A stretch of 64,000 nt of DNA from NCBI RefSeq assembly GCF_040802235.1, contig NC_133156.1, positions 184,152,351-184,216,350 on the forward strand, written 5' to 3'. Below are positions 36,090-48,900 of the stretch, piece by piece (positions within the stretch are counted from its first letter, which is position 1; the number at the start of each line of letters is the position of its first letter). The notes below the pieces were generated by a model. It did no database searches. It worked only from the letters and a program-made list of their open reading frames with translations, and was not told the origin of the DNA. The position numbers were made by a program, and so were the translations under genes. This DNA comes from Manis javanica. Its lineage: Eukaryota > Chordata > Mammalia > Pholidota > Manidae.

Positions 36090-36890
36090 TGTTTCCCTTA
36101 ACTTTAAATTTTGAAATAATTCAGAATAATAGAAGCATTTCAAAAACAGTGCAAAAATGCCCATATATCCTTTACCCAGATTCACTGAAGGCTAAAATTT
36201 TGCTACATTTGCTTTTCATTCTGTCTATATGCACATATTTTTTTCTGAATCATTTGACAGTTGCAGACACAATGTCACCTTTCCCCTAAGTACTTCAATG
36301 TGTTTTTTCTTTAAAATGGTACAAAACAAAACCTAGTTTAAACTTGTCAAAATCAGGGGATTAACTTTGATATAATTCTGTTATGTAATTATTCAAATTT
36401 TACTAGTTGTCCCACTCCTGTTCTGTATAGCAAAAGAAAAACATTTCTCTCCAGTTCTGATCTAAACCAGGATCAAACATTGCATTTAATTGTCTTGTCT
36501 CTTAAATCTCCTTTAATCTGGAAGAGCTCCTTAATTTTGCTTTGTCTTTCATGACCTTGACATTTTTCAAGAGTACAGACTAGTTCCTTTCTGTGGCATG
36601 TCCCTTAATTTGGTGAATCCAATGTTTCCTATCATACAAGTTATGTGTTTTTGGCTGGGACTACCACAGAGATGTTGTGTCCTTCTTAGTCCATAATACC
36701 AAGAGGCACGTGATGTCTATTTGTCCTCTTACTGGTGATTAACTTTAATCACCTGGTTAAATGGTATCTGCCAGGCTTCTCCAATGTAAAGTTACTATTT
36801 TTTACTTTGTAATTGGTAAGTGTTTTGTGGGATAATAAATATACTGAGAGTATATAAATATACTGTTCCTCATCAAATTTTCACTTGCTG
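36090..36890 (-). repeat. Old L1 (L1ME-like) 3' region, minus orientation
   Basis: 'TAGTTGTCCCACTCCTGTTC', 'TGCATTTAATTGTCTTGTCT', 'CATGACCTTGACATTTTTCA' and 'CAGGCTTCTCCAATGTAAAG' run in the order of ancient L1 3' sequence. Confidence 0.8.
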
Positions 36891-38627
36891 ATTTTAGCAT
36901 GCATGGTATCTTTTGAGACAACAAGCAAGGATGCTCAAAGTAATACAGACATTTGCTTCCTTGGAGCAAAAGGAAGCCAGAGAAAGTGAAGCCTTCAGTC
37001 AATTAGACAAATCAGCCACATTTTGTAAAAAACCACTGCCTATGGTCATTGAGATTTGTCTTTACATGTGTTAATTTAACTTTAATCACACTTGGGAGAA
37101 TAGAGATTGGCTGTAACCTGTCACCAAGATTCACCCAACAAGTTTCTTCTAATCACAAGTGCCCTTTGGGTCTTTGGCCCATGACTGTATTCTCTCTTTG
37201 GCCCCTTATCTTTGCTTCTGGTTAGGTTGGAGGCCAGAGTATACTGCCTCTATGTTGAATCACTTGTTATGAGTAAAACATTGCTTCTGGCTACTAGGCC
37301 TGTCTAATCAGACAACCATTGGTCCACTGAGCTCCAGTTACATATCCTGTGTGTGTGCTAAGGTTGCAGTTGTTATATGAGTCACAAGAGTCAGTTTTTA
37401 GTATGTTAGAGTTCAGAACTTATGCATAAAGTGCAGACATTTAAAAAAATGCCAGCTGGCATGTAATTAATTCCCAGTTCTTACAATTAGATGCTATGGA
37501 AATTAAAGAAAGGAGAGATGAGTGAAGCAAAAAATAATCAAGAGACTTTTGGTGAAAATGAGCCTTGAGTGATAGATTGGTAGGGATATTGTGAGAAAAA
37601 CCATGCAGGTAAGAATGTGCAGCCTGTACCCAATGGTGGGAATCCATCCTTCCTGGTAAATGTCTCACTCAAAAGCTGAGAGTAATGTGGTGAGGCAGAG
37701 TGGTGGGACTTTCCCTTTACCTGACTTCTAGCACTAGGCACATTAGGTAAGCCACATGCTAGCTGTCTCTGTGCTAATTTGCAGGCATTCCTAGTAGTCG
37801 TGTCTCTACTTCTCGTCTCTGGTTAAAGTGCATTCCATCTTTTTAGTTGAACTAGAGGTTAGATGGCAAGTTGAAACAAAGGTTGATCTCTTTGCGTCAA
37901 TACTGGTATAGATAAGCTGCTCTGCCTTACCCCCCCTTATTCGACAAGTTACCTCTTCCTTTTTTATAGTACAGTTTCTCAGCTGTTTCTGACCTCACCA
38001 GGGTCCTCTTAGGGAAAACTGGTGACTTATGTTCTTGAGACATCAATGGGGTGTGAGGTAATGATAGTAATTGGACATGGTGATGTCCCACGTGTTCAGC
38101 AGTCACATTCCTGATAGCTATAACCCTGAAAACACAGCTCTCTGACACGGTGTTAAATACCATGCCTCTGTCATGTTGTTAAACACAAAACACTGAATTT
38201 TAAGTCATTTATTTTGAAATACATTAATATAAACAGGAGTAAATTCAAGGTTATCTCTGTAATAATCTTGTAACTTATCTTGCCCGAAAATGTTGACTTT
38301 CCTTGAGAGCCAAAGGATGGTGTGGAGGCATAGCTGTTACCCCTTAGGAGTCACACACAGGCTACAGGTGCTCCTACTCAAGCTAGCCCTTAAGTGAGAC
38401 CCCTGAATGCCCAGGGCTATATGTCTTGTTTGTGAATGTCATTGGGCATATGTGTCATGGTAGAGGACAGTTGAATGTCTATGCTAAAACAAATTCAAAT
38501 TTAGAGATATACTGCTGTCCCACCTCCCTTTCTCAAAGAAAAATTTTGGAGTTGTAGATATCTCTCCCAGGAGCCCACACTGATTTGTGCCTTAGGAGAG
38601 ACTCTATGCCCTCCCTCAGTCATTTCA
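36891..38627. other. Intron stretch, nothing assigned
   Basis: I see no exon, RNA gene or confidently assigned repeat. Two overlapping minus frames at 37441-37741 are not supported. Confidence 0.35.
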
Positions 38628-40020
38628 TTCTTTCTCTTTTTTATTAAAGAGTTCTTACACTTTTGGTTTAATACTAAATTCAAAGCAATAAATTGAAATA
38701 GAGAAAGACACCATCCTGACAGTAGTGAGAATTGATAGAAGCCACTGAGTAAAAGACAAAGGGTAAAAGCAGGTTATTTCACCATTTTATAAAACTTCTT
38801 CAGACTTCCCCAGGGTAAAGAGATGCTTCAAAAACTTCATGATAACATTAAACTACAAAATTCACTCTGGAAATGTAGGGAATTAATTTTCAAATTTTGG
38901 CTTTAAGATTTTCTTTTAATCTCTTAAAAAATATATTTAGGCATGTGTTAAGAGAGGTAGAAAAAAAGTTTCTAGTTGAAGTACTCAACATGTCTGAAAA
39001 TACTCAGTAATGTAGGGGACAAAATTTCAAGAGCAAGAATATATAAAAAATTCAAGTCTTTCAGCAAGATGAACAGATGAGCAGTTCTTCATCAGTTGTA
39101 CCCACAGGACAGAGGTCTTCTTGAAGAATGTTTGTTTATGGAATCTTCTGCAAGAGTGAGTTGGGTATACTTAATGATTCATCTTTTACTAGAACAGTAT
39201 CATAAGAGTCCTTGTATTTTGAAAAGCTCGTCCACTCTATCACTTAGAGATCCAATTTTCAGGATGTGTTCAACAATGGCTACTGTGTCTGCCATTCTTA
39301 TGTCCCCTTGAAGTCTCTCAGCAGAATTAAGTTGCTATTATCTTTTAGTTGATTGAAATATACTGTATTCTTCAAGGCACCATCATGTTTGCTAAATACA
39401 TGAATTAGTTGAGCACCCCATTGTCATCCTAATCCATGAAGCTGGTCACTACTTTGACACTGGACAATAAACACCAGCTTGACAGATAACCTCCTCCAGT
39501 ACATTACTGATACCAGCTGAAAACAGGAATCAGGGACAACAGCTGTGTTTGGAGCTATCTAGGAAATTCTCATATCCTTCTTTGAGCATAACATCTGATT
39601 CTGCCACAATTTCTTAAAGTTTAGCTTTTGGTAAGCCTGTTCGACAAGGAAATATGTGATTTAGCATACTATTCTACCATATAAGGGTATTCATTTCTAT
39701 GGTAAGAACAGGGTCAATTTCAATAGCACAATATTTTTCCTTTAATTGGAGTAACTTTTTTCTGTATTCCTGTGTAACCAGCGGAGAGTTGTCAATGACG
39801 TGGCATCTTGGGCATCTCTTCCTTTCATAGGAAGACCAACCCAGTGTCATATCAAAGTCTGCTGTGTCTTAAGTTTGGCAGCTCTCCTTTAATAAGACCA
39901 TAGATAATTTCTACTGTTGCAGGATTCTTGATATGAACTGAACTTTTCTGGAATTCTGGCATCATTTTCACATGTATAGCAAAGTCTTTATTAGGCATTT
40001 CTTGGTTATCCAGTCACCCT
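38628..40020 (-). pseudogene. NT5C3A: Processed pseudogene of NT5C3A (cytosolic 5'-nucleotidase 3A)
   Basis: Read on the minus strand, the coding part runs from an ATG ending at 39998 to a stop at 39136-39138, without introns. Recognisable blocks in order: 'MMPEFQKSS', the HAD-type nucleophile motif 'DFDMT' (near 39855-39870), '[18 protein letters not shown]', 'AESDVMLKEGYENFLD', '[12 protein letters not shown]' and 'EHILKIGSL'. Several stops and frameshifts break it. The parent enzyme dephosphorylates pyrimidine nucleoside monophosphates such as UMP and CMP; this copy cannot make it. Sequence beyond the stop looks like 3' UTR down to an AATAAA (38640-38645 on minus) followed by an A-rich run. 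It lies antisense to AAK1 inside intron 1. Confidence 0.9.
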
Positions 40021-40289
40021 TAGGGCACTCTGAGTTTGTTCTTCTGTCCTTGAGTTTGTCCTAAAACAACAGTATAGGTTGCAAGCAATATCCAGAGATG
40101 CAGAGCTTGGATATAGACATCTCAGTGACAGTGGTCTTTTGCCCTGTCTTCCTCTTCAAGGTGAATATGTACTAGGCCAGCACCATGCCTGCTACTTGGG
40201 CACACATCATGCATGGCACGTGCCTCCTAGTCCCTGGATGGGGCCTCATGTGACTCCAGACCTGAAAATAACTTAAAAAAAATCATGTG
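40021..40289. other. Unassigned stretch next to the NT5C3A retrocopy
   Basis: It may include residual 5' UTR of the retrocopy on the minus strand. A 65-codon plus frame (40079-40276) is GC-richer than its surroundings but has no recognisable product. Confidence 0.3.
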
Positions 40290-42091
40290 TTTATTTATCT
40301 TTATTTTTAAATTTTTATATATGTATTATTGAGGTACATACAATAAAAATGCACAAGTTTTAGCATACAGCTTGATAAATGTATACACTTATGTAACCAT
40401 CAACCAGATCAAGATATCAAACATTCTCACCATTTTTTTCCTTTACTGTCACCCATCCCCTCTCTTCCCTCCCCTATTAAAAAATTTTTTTTAATTATGG
40501 TAAAAACATACAGTATAAACTTTGCCCTCTTAAGTCTTTTTAAGTGTGTACAGTTCAGTGTGTTAACTGTATTCACACTGTGAAGTCTACCTTTTTTAAA
40601 CTCAAGAATGTGGTGTGAACATTTTGCCATATGAGCATAGATATTCATTTTTAAGAGTGTGCAGATATAATTTAGTCAATGAATTCTCTATTGTTAGACA
40701 TTTAAGTTTCCAATTTTGTTTTTTTGTGGGTTTTGTTTGCTACATAGAAGTTCCATTTATAGAGTACTCCATTTAACAAGAGCAGAACATACATTTATCT
40801 GTGAAAAAATCAATAAAATTTTGGTTACTCCTTTCAAGATTATGTTGGTAGAAAAACCTTCCCTACTTCAAGGTTATAATACTACCTTAATTTTCTTTTA
40901 GTAGTTTTAGTTTTTACATTTAAATTAGAAATTGCAAACATTTTTATCAATTAGACTGCATTCCCCCTGCTAGAAGAGGTGGGGGTTTTGTTTTTTCCCC
41001 CTAGTATAGTGTTCTTAAAAGTTGAAATTCAAATGCCTTTTAGGAAAGGCACATATCCTCTCATTTGCCTCAGTTACTCAGAACTCCCAATTGTCTTATA
41101 CTTTGCATGTCTAGGTTAGAACATTTTATTTTACCTACATGATCTTCATGGATATTTGAATTTGTAACCCCTAATTAATCAATCTAAAGTTTATTTTGTA
41201 TTTAGTGAGAGAGGGAATTGACTTGAATTTTTTTCCCAAAGGACTAATTAGCAATACCAACAATATTTACTGGGTAATTCCAATATGAAATATGTTCTTA
41301 AGGTCTTGCATATTCTATTTGTTCTTACAATAACATTTTACAATTTTATATCTAAATTATATATTTCAAAATTTTAATGAGGACCAGCTTCCCTCTCATA
41401 CCTTCCATCCTTCCCCCCATCTTTACTGTTCCAGTATTTCAGTTCATCATTTTTATTTTCTAGGTGAAATTTACAATAATTTCATCCAAAAACAAAAACA
41501 ATCTGTTGAAATTTTAGCAGCATGCTCTGTTTTCATTTTCATTCAGTTCAACATACTTTCTAATTTCCCTTTTGATTTTGGTGTTTAGCCTGTAGGTTAT
41601 TTAGAAGTGTTTACTTTGTTCTCAAATATTTGTGAATTTCCCCAGAGATTTTTCTGTTACTGATTTCTAATTTAAGTTCCATTTAAGGTCATTATAGTCA
41701 GAGAACATACTTTGATTCAAATCCTTTTCAATCTATTGAGAATTGTTTTATGGCTTAGAATATGGCATGTCTTGGTCTTCTGTGTACACTTGAAAAGAAT
41801 GTTTGTTCTGCTGTTAAATGGAGTGTTCTATAAATATCAATTAGATCAAGTTGATTGGTAGTATTGTTCAAGTCTTCTGTATCCTTACTGATTTTCTGTT
41901 TACTTCTGTTAGATATTGAGAGAGGGATATTAAAATCTTTGACTATTATTGTGGATTTGTTCATTTCTCCTTGCAGTTCTGCCAGTTTTTGCTTCCTGTA
42001 TTTTGAAGCTCTATCAGGTGTAGACGTTTAAGAATGTTATGTCCTTTTGATGATGACTTTATCATTTTGAAATGACCCTGTAATATTCTTT
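40290..42091 (-). repeat. Old L1 composite, minus orientation
   Basis: 3' UTR-like sequence (ATTGAGGTACATACAATAAA at 40329) is followed by diverged ORF2 in reverse. At 41520-42080 there is a well preserved ORF2 segment in reverse, whose minus-strand frame at 41755-41964 reads 'KQKISKDTEDLNNTTNQLDL'. The ORF2 piece continues at 43389 after a younger L1 insertion. Confidence 0.8.
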
Positions 42092-43388
42092 TTGTATTTA
42101 TTTTATTTTTTTATTTTGATATCATTAATGTACAATTACTTGAACAACAGTATGGTTACTAGACTCCCTCATCATCAAGTCCCCCCCACATACCCCATTA
42201 TAGTCACTGTCTATCAGCATAGTAAGATGCTATAGAATCATTACTTGTCTTCTCTGTATATACTGCCTTTCCTGTGTCCCCCCCCGCCCCATATTATGTG
42301 TGCTAATCATAATGCCCCTTTTCCCCTCTTGTCCCTCCCTTCCCACCCATCCTCCCCAGTCCCTTTCCCTTTGGTAACTGTTAGTCCATTCTTGGGTTCT
42401 GTGGGTCTGCTTCTGTTTTGTTCCTTCAGTTTTTTTCTTTGTTCTTATACTCCACATATGAGTGAAATCATTTGATACTTGTCTTTTTCTGCCTGGCTTA
42501 TTTCACTGAGCATAATACCCTCTAGCTCCATCCATGTTGCTGCAAATGGTAGGATTTGTTTTCTTCTTATGGCTGAATGATATTCCATTGTGTATATGTA
42601 CCACATCTTTATCCATCCATCTACTGATGGACACTTATGTTGCTTCCATTTCTTGGCTATTGTAAATAGTGCTGTGATAAACATAGGGGTGCATATGTCT
42701 TTTTCAAACTGGGCTGCTGCATTCTTAGGGTAAATTCCTAGGAGTGGAATTACTGGGTCAAATGGTATTTGTATTTTGAGCTTTTTGAGGAACCTCCATA
42801 CTGCTTTCCACAATGGTTGAACTAGTTTACATTCCCACCAGCAGTGTGGGAGGGTTCCCCTTTCTCCACATCCTCACCAACATTTGTTGTTGTTTGTCCT
42901 TTGGATGTTGGCCATCCTAACTGGTGTGAGGTGATATCTCATTGTGGTTTTAATTTGCATTTCTCTGATGGTTAGCGATGTGGAGCATGTTTTCATGTGC
43001 CTGTTGGCTATCTGAATTTCTTCTTTGGAGAAGTGTCTGTTCAGCTCCTCTGCCCATTTTTTAATTGGCTTATTTGCTTTTTGTTTGTTGAGGGGCATGA
43101 GCTCTTTATATAATTTGAATGTCAACCCCTTATCAGATATGTCATTTATGAATATATTCTCCCATACTGTAGGATATCTTTTTTGTTCTACTGATGGTGT
43201 CCCTTGCTGTACAGAAGCTTTTTAGTTTGATATAGTTCCACTTGTTCATTTTTGCCTTTGTTTCCCTTGTCTGAAGAGATATGTTCATAAAGAAGTTGCT
43301 CATGTTTATGTCCAAGAGATTTTTGCCTATAAATTTTTTTCTAAGAGTTTTATGGTTTCATGAGTTACATTCAGGTCTTTGACTCTGT
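42092..43388 (-). mobile_element. 5'-truncated young-family L1, minus orientation
   Basis: The 3' end is at the left (T-rich start, then TATCATTAATGTACAATTAC). ORF2 C-terminal frames on minus include 42445-42813 ('LLGIYPKNAAAQFEKD', 'WYIYTMEYHSAIRRK') and 42874-43125 ('[18 protein letters not shown]'). An 11-bp direct repeat TAATATTCTTT flanks it at 42081-42091 and 43389-43399. Removing the element restores a continuous ORF2 of the older host L1. Confidence 0.9.
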
Positions 43389-44160
43389 TAATATTCTTTG
43401 CTCTGAAATCTACTTTGTCTGATTTTAATGTAGTGACTCTAACTTTTTGATTAGGGTTAGCATGGCATATCTTTTTCCATTCTTTACTTTATCCTATTTG
43501 TGTCTTATATTTGAAGTGGGTTTCTTATAGGTAGTGTATAGTTGAATCTTTGCTTTTTACCCAGTCTGACAGTCTACATGTCATTTGGGGTGTTTGGTAT
43601 GTCCTTCTCCTACCACGCACCCTCTGGCTGCTTTTACACAACATATTTTTGAGATTCTTCCATGTGGATTTTATCAGTCTGAGGGTAGTTCATAACTTAT
43701 TTCTATGTACTATTCCATTATATAGATATTTCACAATTTTTTTCCATTCATCTTTTGAAGGACAGTTGAATTTTTCTAGTTTTGGTTGTCAACACTCGTG
43801 CATATATGTGTGTGGATATTTGTTTCACTTCTCTAGGAATGGAATTACTGGTTCACATAGTGAGTGTACGTTTAACTTTGGAAAAATAATTTCTTTTAAA
43901 GTCATACAATATTACATTCCTGCCATCAATCTATGGAAGTTTATGTTGCTCTATATTCTCGTCAAGCTCTTGTTGGATTGTCAGCCTTTTAATTTTGGAA
44001 AACTATAGATTTTTGTGTGTGGATCTTATAACTAGTTTTGTTACTGAACTTTTATTAGTATTTTTTTATCTACTTGAATTTCCAAGTAGACAATCATATC
44101 ATCTGTAAGTAATGAAGATTTGGCCAACATTTTCCTTATGTCTCTCTTCATTTTCTTTCT
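43389..44160 (-). repeat. Old L1 sequence resuming after nested insertion
   Basis: It starts with the second target-site copy, then GCTCTGAAATCTACTTTGTC (ORF2 in reverse), and from about 43600 switches to older L1 3' UTR-like sequence ('GAGATTCTTCCATGTGGATT', 'GAATGGAATTACTGGTTCAC'). At least two L1 pieces are joined here. Confidence 0.75.
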
Positions 44161-44756
44161 GGCTGAACTTAATTGGCTTAAACTTCCAAAGTAGGTTTAA
44201 TATATTTGAAAAAGAATTTCATCAAAATAATTAAAATACGCTGACATTCTTTGAAAGGTTGGCTGAAACACTCAAAACAACTCATTCTTCAGTGATGTAG
44301 TGTGAATGGAGGGTTACTAAGTTACTAGTTAAGTATCTGTTTGCTCATTGTTAATCAAATAGTGTCACAATTTATTCATGTTTTTCATTGTAAGCAGTTC
44401 ACAGTTTTGTTTTCATACACACCACTTTATGAATCTGGTGTTCCTACTCTTGAGAGGGTAATACATGATTAAATACAAACTTCTGAAGGGTGAGCAAAAT
44501 CACATCTGTCCAAGACAAGTTCAGGAGCACAATCCTGTACTTATCCTTAAGGATAAGTATAATCCTTAAATGCACTTTAATGCATCTATTTATGTTACAT
44601 GTTATAGAAATAATGTGATGGACTTTTTAAAAAGGTATATGTTCAGTTCTCATAAAGTCACCACCTGCCTGTCACAGTCATTGTCAACATTAATAAGTTA
44701 ACAGGCATGACTTTATGTGATCCTGGGGTATATATTGTGATCGATCATTGCCTAGA
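44161..44756. other. Intron stretch, nothing assigned
   Basis: It contains a short self-complementary run, CCTTAAGGATAAG, near 44540-44570. No gene is visible. Confidence 0.35.
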
Positions 44757-44988
44757 GCAGGGTTTTTCAACATTGATACTACTGATATTTAGGGCTGGAT
44801 AATTTTTTTGTTCTGGGGGGCTGTCCTGTACGTTGTAAGATGTTAGCAGGATCCCTGGCCTCTACCCACTAGGAACTCTCTCCCTTGCCTCCCTTTGCCT
44901 GTTAGTGTAACTGAAAATGACTCCAGACATCAATAAGATGTCCTTATTATGGGGCAGAATTGCCCTCTTTTAAGAAGCAGTGGTGTGA
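44757..44988 (-). mobile_element. MER20 DNA transposon relic, minus orientation
   Basis: 'GCAGGGTTTTTCAACATTGA', 'GGGGCTGTCCTGTACGTTGT', 'GATCCCTGGCCTCTACCCAC' and 'ACTCCAGACATCAATAAGAT' are MER20 read in reverse. Confidence 0.85.
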
Positions 44989-46009
44989 CATTTTGAGGTT
45001 TAGCCTCTACCCAGTAAGAAACACTGGCAGGGCATGAGACCAGTTTGTTGGTTGGTGGAATACCCAGGTGGACCATTTCTTGATACTGTAGTCTAGTCTA
45101 AGAGATTGGAGAAACTGGGAATTTAGAGAAATAGTCTTTTGTTGCAGTTTGTGGATTCCGCAAGTCTCGTGGTTCCTTCACTTCACTTACCTATCTTCTT
45201 TATTGACCCCTCTGTGGAATAGAAGAACTAGGAGACAATAATAGGAGTTATTAATAAAATGTTAGGAAAATTGTCAACAGATCCCTTGATGATATCTTGC
45301 CCCAACTTTCCTATTAAACCCCATTAGCCTGTCTGTGGTCATTGTGGTTTGAAATATAGAACCAACTCTAACTCAGTTGGTTCCAGAATAAAGTGATTTA
45401 CAAGTCATTTACAGAGACTCTTAAACATGGTCTTATTTCTCCTGCTGTGGGTGAGCTATAGGAACGATATTGTTTTACTTTAGTGGCATGCAGCAAAATC
45501 TATTATGTAGGATCAAAGTGGCATTGTGGTTGATCAATAGACCTTACTAGCTTTGATTGGTTTCCAATTATTTCATGCTGTAATTGAGCCAGGTAACATA
45601 TGGTGCTGAACTGGGCTTCATTTTTCTTGCTTTGCTGTATGACATTTTGAATTAAGTCCTATATCTACAGGTGCCTTACGTCTGCCTATTTCTCAAAGTC
45701 ACTGAGAAAAATAAAATTGCAATGATATTTATAATGTTAACTTCTTAACTATAAATATTCTAACTACAGTTTAAGTAAATGCTCTATAAAATCTGAATGT
45801 ACAAAATAGACTTGCCTTTCCAAATCTTACCAGTCCTTCAGAATCTATCCAAAGGTTCCATTTGTCCCAAGAAACCTTCCCTACCAATTCCAGCTAACAT
45901 TTGTCTTTCCATAGGCTTATGATTTTTTCTCATTGTTTCTTGTCTTATCTCTTCAACAAAAGTCTTTAATTTTTTCAGGAAGGTAGGAGTGGGGATTGGA
46001 AGGGCATTA
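44989..46009. other. Intron stretch with an L2 trace
   Basis: 45820-45970 resembles the L2 3' region (TTCCCTACCAATTCCAGCTA). The rest is unassigned. Confidence 0.4.
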
Positions 46010-46180
46010 CATTTTTATACTGTATCAAATCCCTTTTATGCTTTATCTCATTTGATTTTCCTATGAACTTTAAGATTGTTAGGATAAATATAATTGTTCC
46101 CATTTTACAACTGTACAAGTGGAGCTTTAAAGAAGTGGAGACTTCTCTAGGTGTTACCCCTCTAATAGCTGGTTAAGCCA
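46010..46180 (-). repeat. MIR SINE, minus orientation
   Basis: 'TTTATGCTTTATCTCATTTG', 'TTCCCATTTTACAACTGTAC' and 'AGCTTTAAAGAAGTGGAGAC' follow the reverse MIR order. Confidence 0.7.
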
Positions 46181-48284
46181 AGGATAGTACCCATTAGGTA
46201 TTGGGATTCCTGCTAGAGAAATAGTGCAACCTAAAAACTGTTTTTGATATGCTGTTGTAGTTGCAATGTGCAGAATCTTAGTGTTGCCAGTGAAAGTATT
46301 GAGACATCTAAGCATGCTATATTAAGTAGGCTATGTACAAGGTTAGTGGGGATGGCTTATGCTGAATCACTCCAGCCCTGGCTCTGTCCTCCAGGAAGGA
46401 CAGACACTGCAGAATAGCAATCTGGGGGTGGGTACACAGACTCTGATCATACAATAGTTTCTGTCTACAGCCTTCTTAGAATGTGTGCTCTTTCCTGTTC
46501 TCAGGCACCTTTGCTAAGCAAAGTCCCCAATGTCCTCTGCTTTAATCCTTAGCATTTTTGCTGTTACTTGATAGAGGCTTTGTGATAATTAATGCTGGCT
46601 AAAACTGGGTGTTAGAGGGACAGGTTCTAGTATGCACTGAACTGACCAGGAAGTTAGTATGCCTCATCCAGCATGGAGACTGCAGAGAATGACTTGGTGT
46701 ATGAGGACAGAACCTTGTTTTTAGCTCAGCTCATAGAATGGGAATGACTCTCCCAGCTTGTCTGCATGTCTGGTCCCCATTGTGGTTGTTCCACACATTT
46801 GAGCATTGTTTTATAAAGGTTTTTGACTTATTCCCTTGGCCTGGCGGAGCTAACTTCTGTAGATTATTTTATCAGAACCAGTTGGATCATGTTTTCTTTT
46901 AATCATAGTGCTTGGCTTTCTTTTATGGTGATAAAATTGAGGCTACCTTGAAACAAACTAGGAGCTGCTAACTTCCCTGTGTTTGAACTACTTGGTCCAG
47001 GTGCTCTATTATCTGTACTTGAACACTTGAGGCAGGTCATGCCTAGGGATTGCTCCCTGCTTTGAAGGACACTTACCTCAGTTTCTCAGACCCAAACCCT
47101 CTTTGAGTTGAAATGGAAGATCTGTTCTGTTTACATCCCCCACATCTCCTTTTCCTGCTAATCTTTCTAGGTGACTCTGTACCTCTGTGCCTTATCACTA
47201 ACCAATTTCAGAGTCCAATAATTGTATTTTCCACTCCGTCCAGCATTCAGTCTGCTTGTCTGGGCTGTATTGGTTTATTTCCTGACTTTGACCTGTCTTC
47301 CCTAGTGTTAACATGTTACTTGGTCTAAAAACTATTCAGTTCTATCCAATCTGACACATCTGTACCCTCCCTGCAGCCCTCCCCCTGCACCATCTCTGAC
47401 CAAGGCATTCAGTGGAAGCCCTGGTTTCTTATTTCTACTCTGACCCTTAACTCCAGATGTTGCTAGGGATGGCTTTGTGATTAGTCTATGCAAGAAGACT
47501 GATGTCATGCATAGCATATGAGCATATTGTTTATATGTTTCTCAAGATGGATTCTGCCTTTTCTAAAAGACATCTAAAAAGCGACAGTGCTTTTGAAAAG
47601 CAGAGGCTGCCTGGTTGGTAGAAGTTTTTTCATTTATTCTGCTGGCTCTTTACTAAACTCTTTATAAAATACTCTCCCATATAATGTCCTGGGGCACTCC
47701 TAACAATAGTAAACCTTCATCCACATATCAAATGTGCCATTTGATATAAAAATAAATAATATAGAAGAACTCAATAAAACCAGCCTATTTAATGGGAATA
47801 CCATAAAAACCTGCATGGTAAAAAAAAACATGTAGCCATGGTAGCAAGTATAAAACAAATGTCAGAACTGAGGAGTCACCAATTCCAAAGTTCATCATCA
47901 GGGATGGTTTCATATGTACTCAGATGCCACAGGCACCCAGGACTAGACCTCACGTTGACCATTCAGAGGATAGGATTTCTGAATACTTGCATTGTCTGAA
48001 GCCGTCTATTGCTGACAACAAACCAGTATAGCATATAGAGAGTCATTAATTAAGAAGGAGATGGGATTAGTCTTCCCTCATAATTAATATAAGGGATGGA
48101 GAAGTTGATGCTCATGACAAATATTGAAACTGGAGTAAATTTTCTATCAGCAAAAGTTCCTGTGACCAGAGTTTAACTGAAGACTATAAATGATGTTGGA
48201 CGCCCACCTAATAGACATTAAGTAGGAAGAAAAGGCTGAAAGTAGATGTGGAAGGACACTTGTTGACTTGCTTCTGAGGTTAGA
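46181..48284. other. Intron stretch, nothing assigned
   Basis: No exon, RNA gene or confident repeat. The frames at 47113-47328 (+) and 47332-47517 (-) are not supported as genes. Confidence 0.35.
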
Positions 48285-48425
48285 CACGTGCCAGATGCTT
48301 TATAATACTATCTCATATAATCTTCAGACACTGCTGTGGGGTGGTTGATAGCTTCTCAATTCATAAATGAGCTGAAGTCACATTACTATGGAGTGTTGGC
48401 AGTGGAAGTTGAGCCTGGATCTAAG
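48285..48425 (-). repeat. MIR SINE, minus orientation
   Basis: 'GTGCCAGATGCTTTATAATA', 'CTATCTCATATAATCTTCAG' and 'GTGGAAGTTGAGCCTGGATC' give a diverged reverse MIR. Confidence 0.7.
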
Positions 48426-48464
48426 TCCAAAGCCTCCCTTGCTCCTTAGAATGAGACAGGCTTG

Positions 48465-48603
48465 AGAAAGTACAACAGAGATCAGATTGGCCACCAGTAG
48501 GGCAAATTTTGTCCAAGCATTGCATTTCTAAAATAATCATTGTACAGCTTTCCAGGCCTTTTCCAGGTGAGGTGCTTAAAAATGAGCTGAGAACAAAGCA
48601 GTC
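48465..48603 (-). repeat. Inverted repeat, left arm (139 bp)
   Basis: The reverse complement aligns without gaps to 49374-49512. By eye there are 8 differences in 139 bp, all transitions. Flanking sequence on both sides does not align. No terminal repeats, A tail or target duplication are visible, so the element type is unknown. Confidence 0.9.
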
Positions 48604-48725
48604 ATCATGACATACTGAGAAAATGAAAGCTATTAATGTGGGCACAACAGCAGGAGATATGAAAGGAGTCAGCCTCAATTCCCTCATTTCATAAAGACTA
48701 CTGCATTTGAAAGCATGGTGCCACC

Positions 48726-48900
48726 ATTAGTTCTCAACATCAACTGTCTATTAGGATCACTTGCGGATATAAAAAAAAAATAAAAGCAAAACAAACCCAC
48801 CACCCCAAGGATTCTGAATCCAGGTGGGTTCTGGTTGTGGGGCTGGGACTTCCAGGGTGATTCTTATATGCTGTTAGAACTGAGAAACTGTCTACGTGTA
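48726..48900 (+). mobile_element. MER5A-like hAT relic
   Basis: 'TTAGTTCTCAACATCAACTG', 'GATTCTGAATCCAGGTGGGT' and 'GGGTGATTCTTATATGCTG' followed by 'AACTGAGAAACTG' fit a diverged MER5A with an A-rich internal expansion at 48771-48780. Confidence 0.6.

Noticed and set aside
42445-43125. Minus-strand frames with RT-associated motifs as functional genes
   Set aside because: They are C-terminal ORF2 pieces of a 5'-truncated L1 without the RT or endonuclease domains or a promoter.
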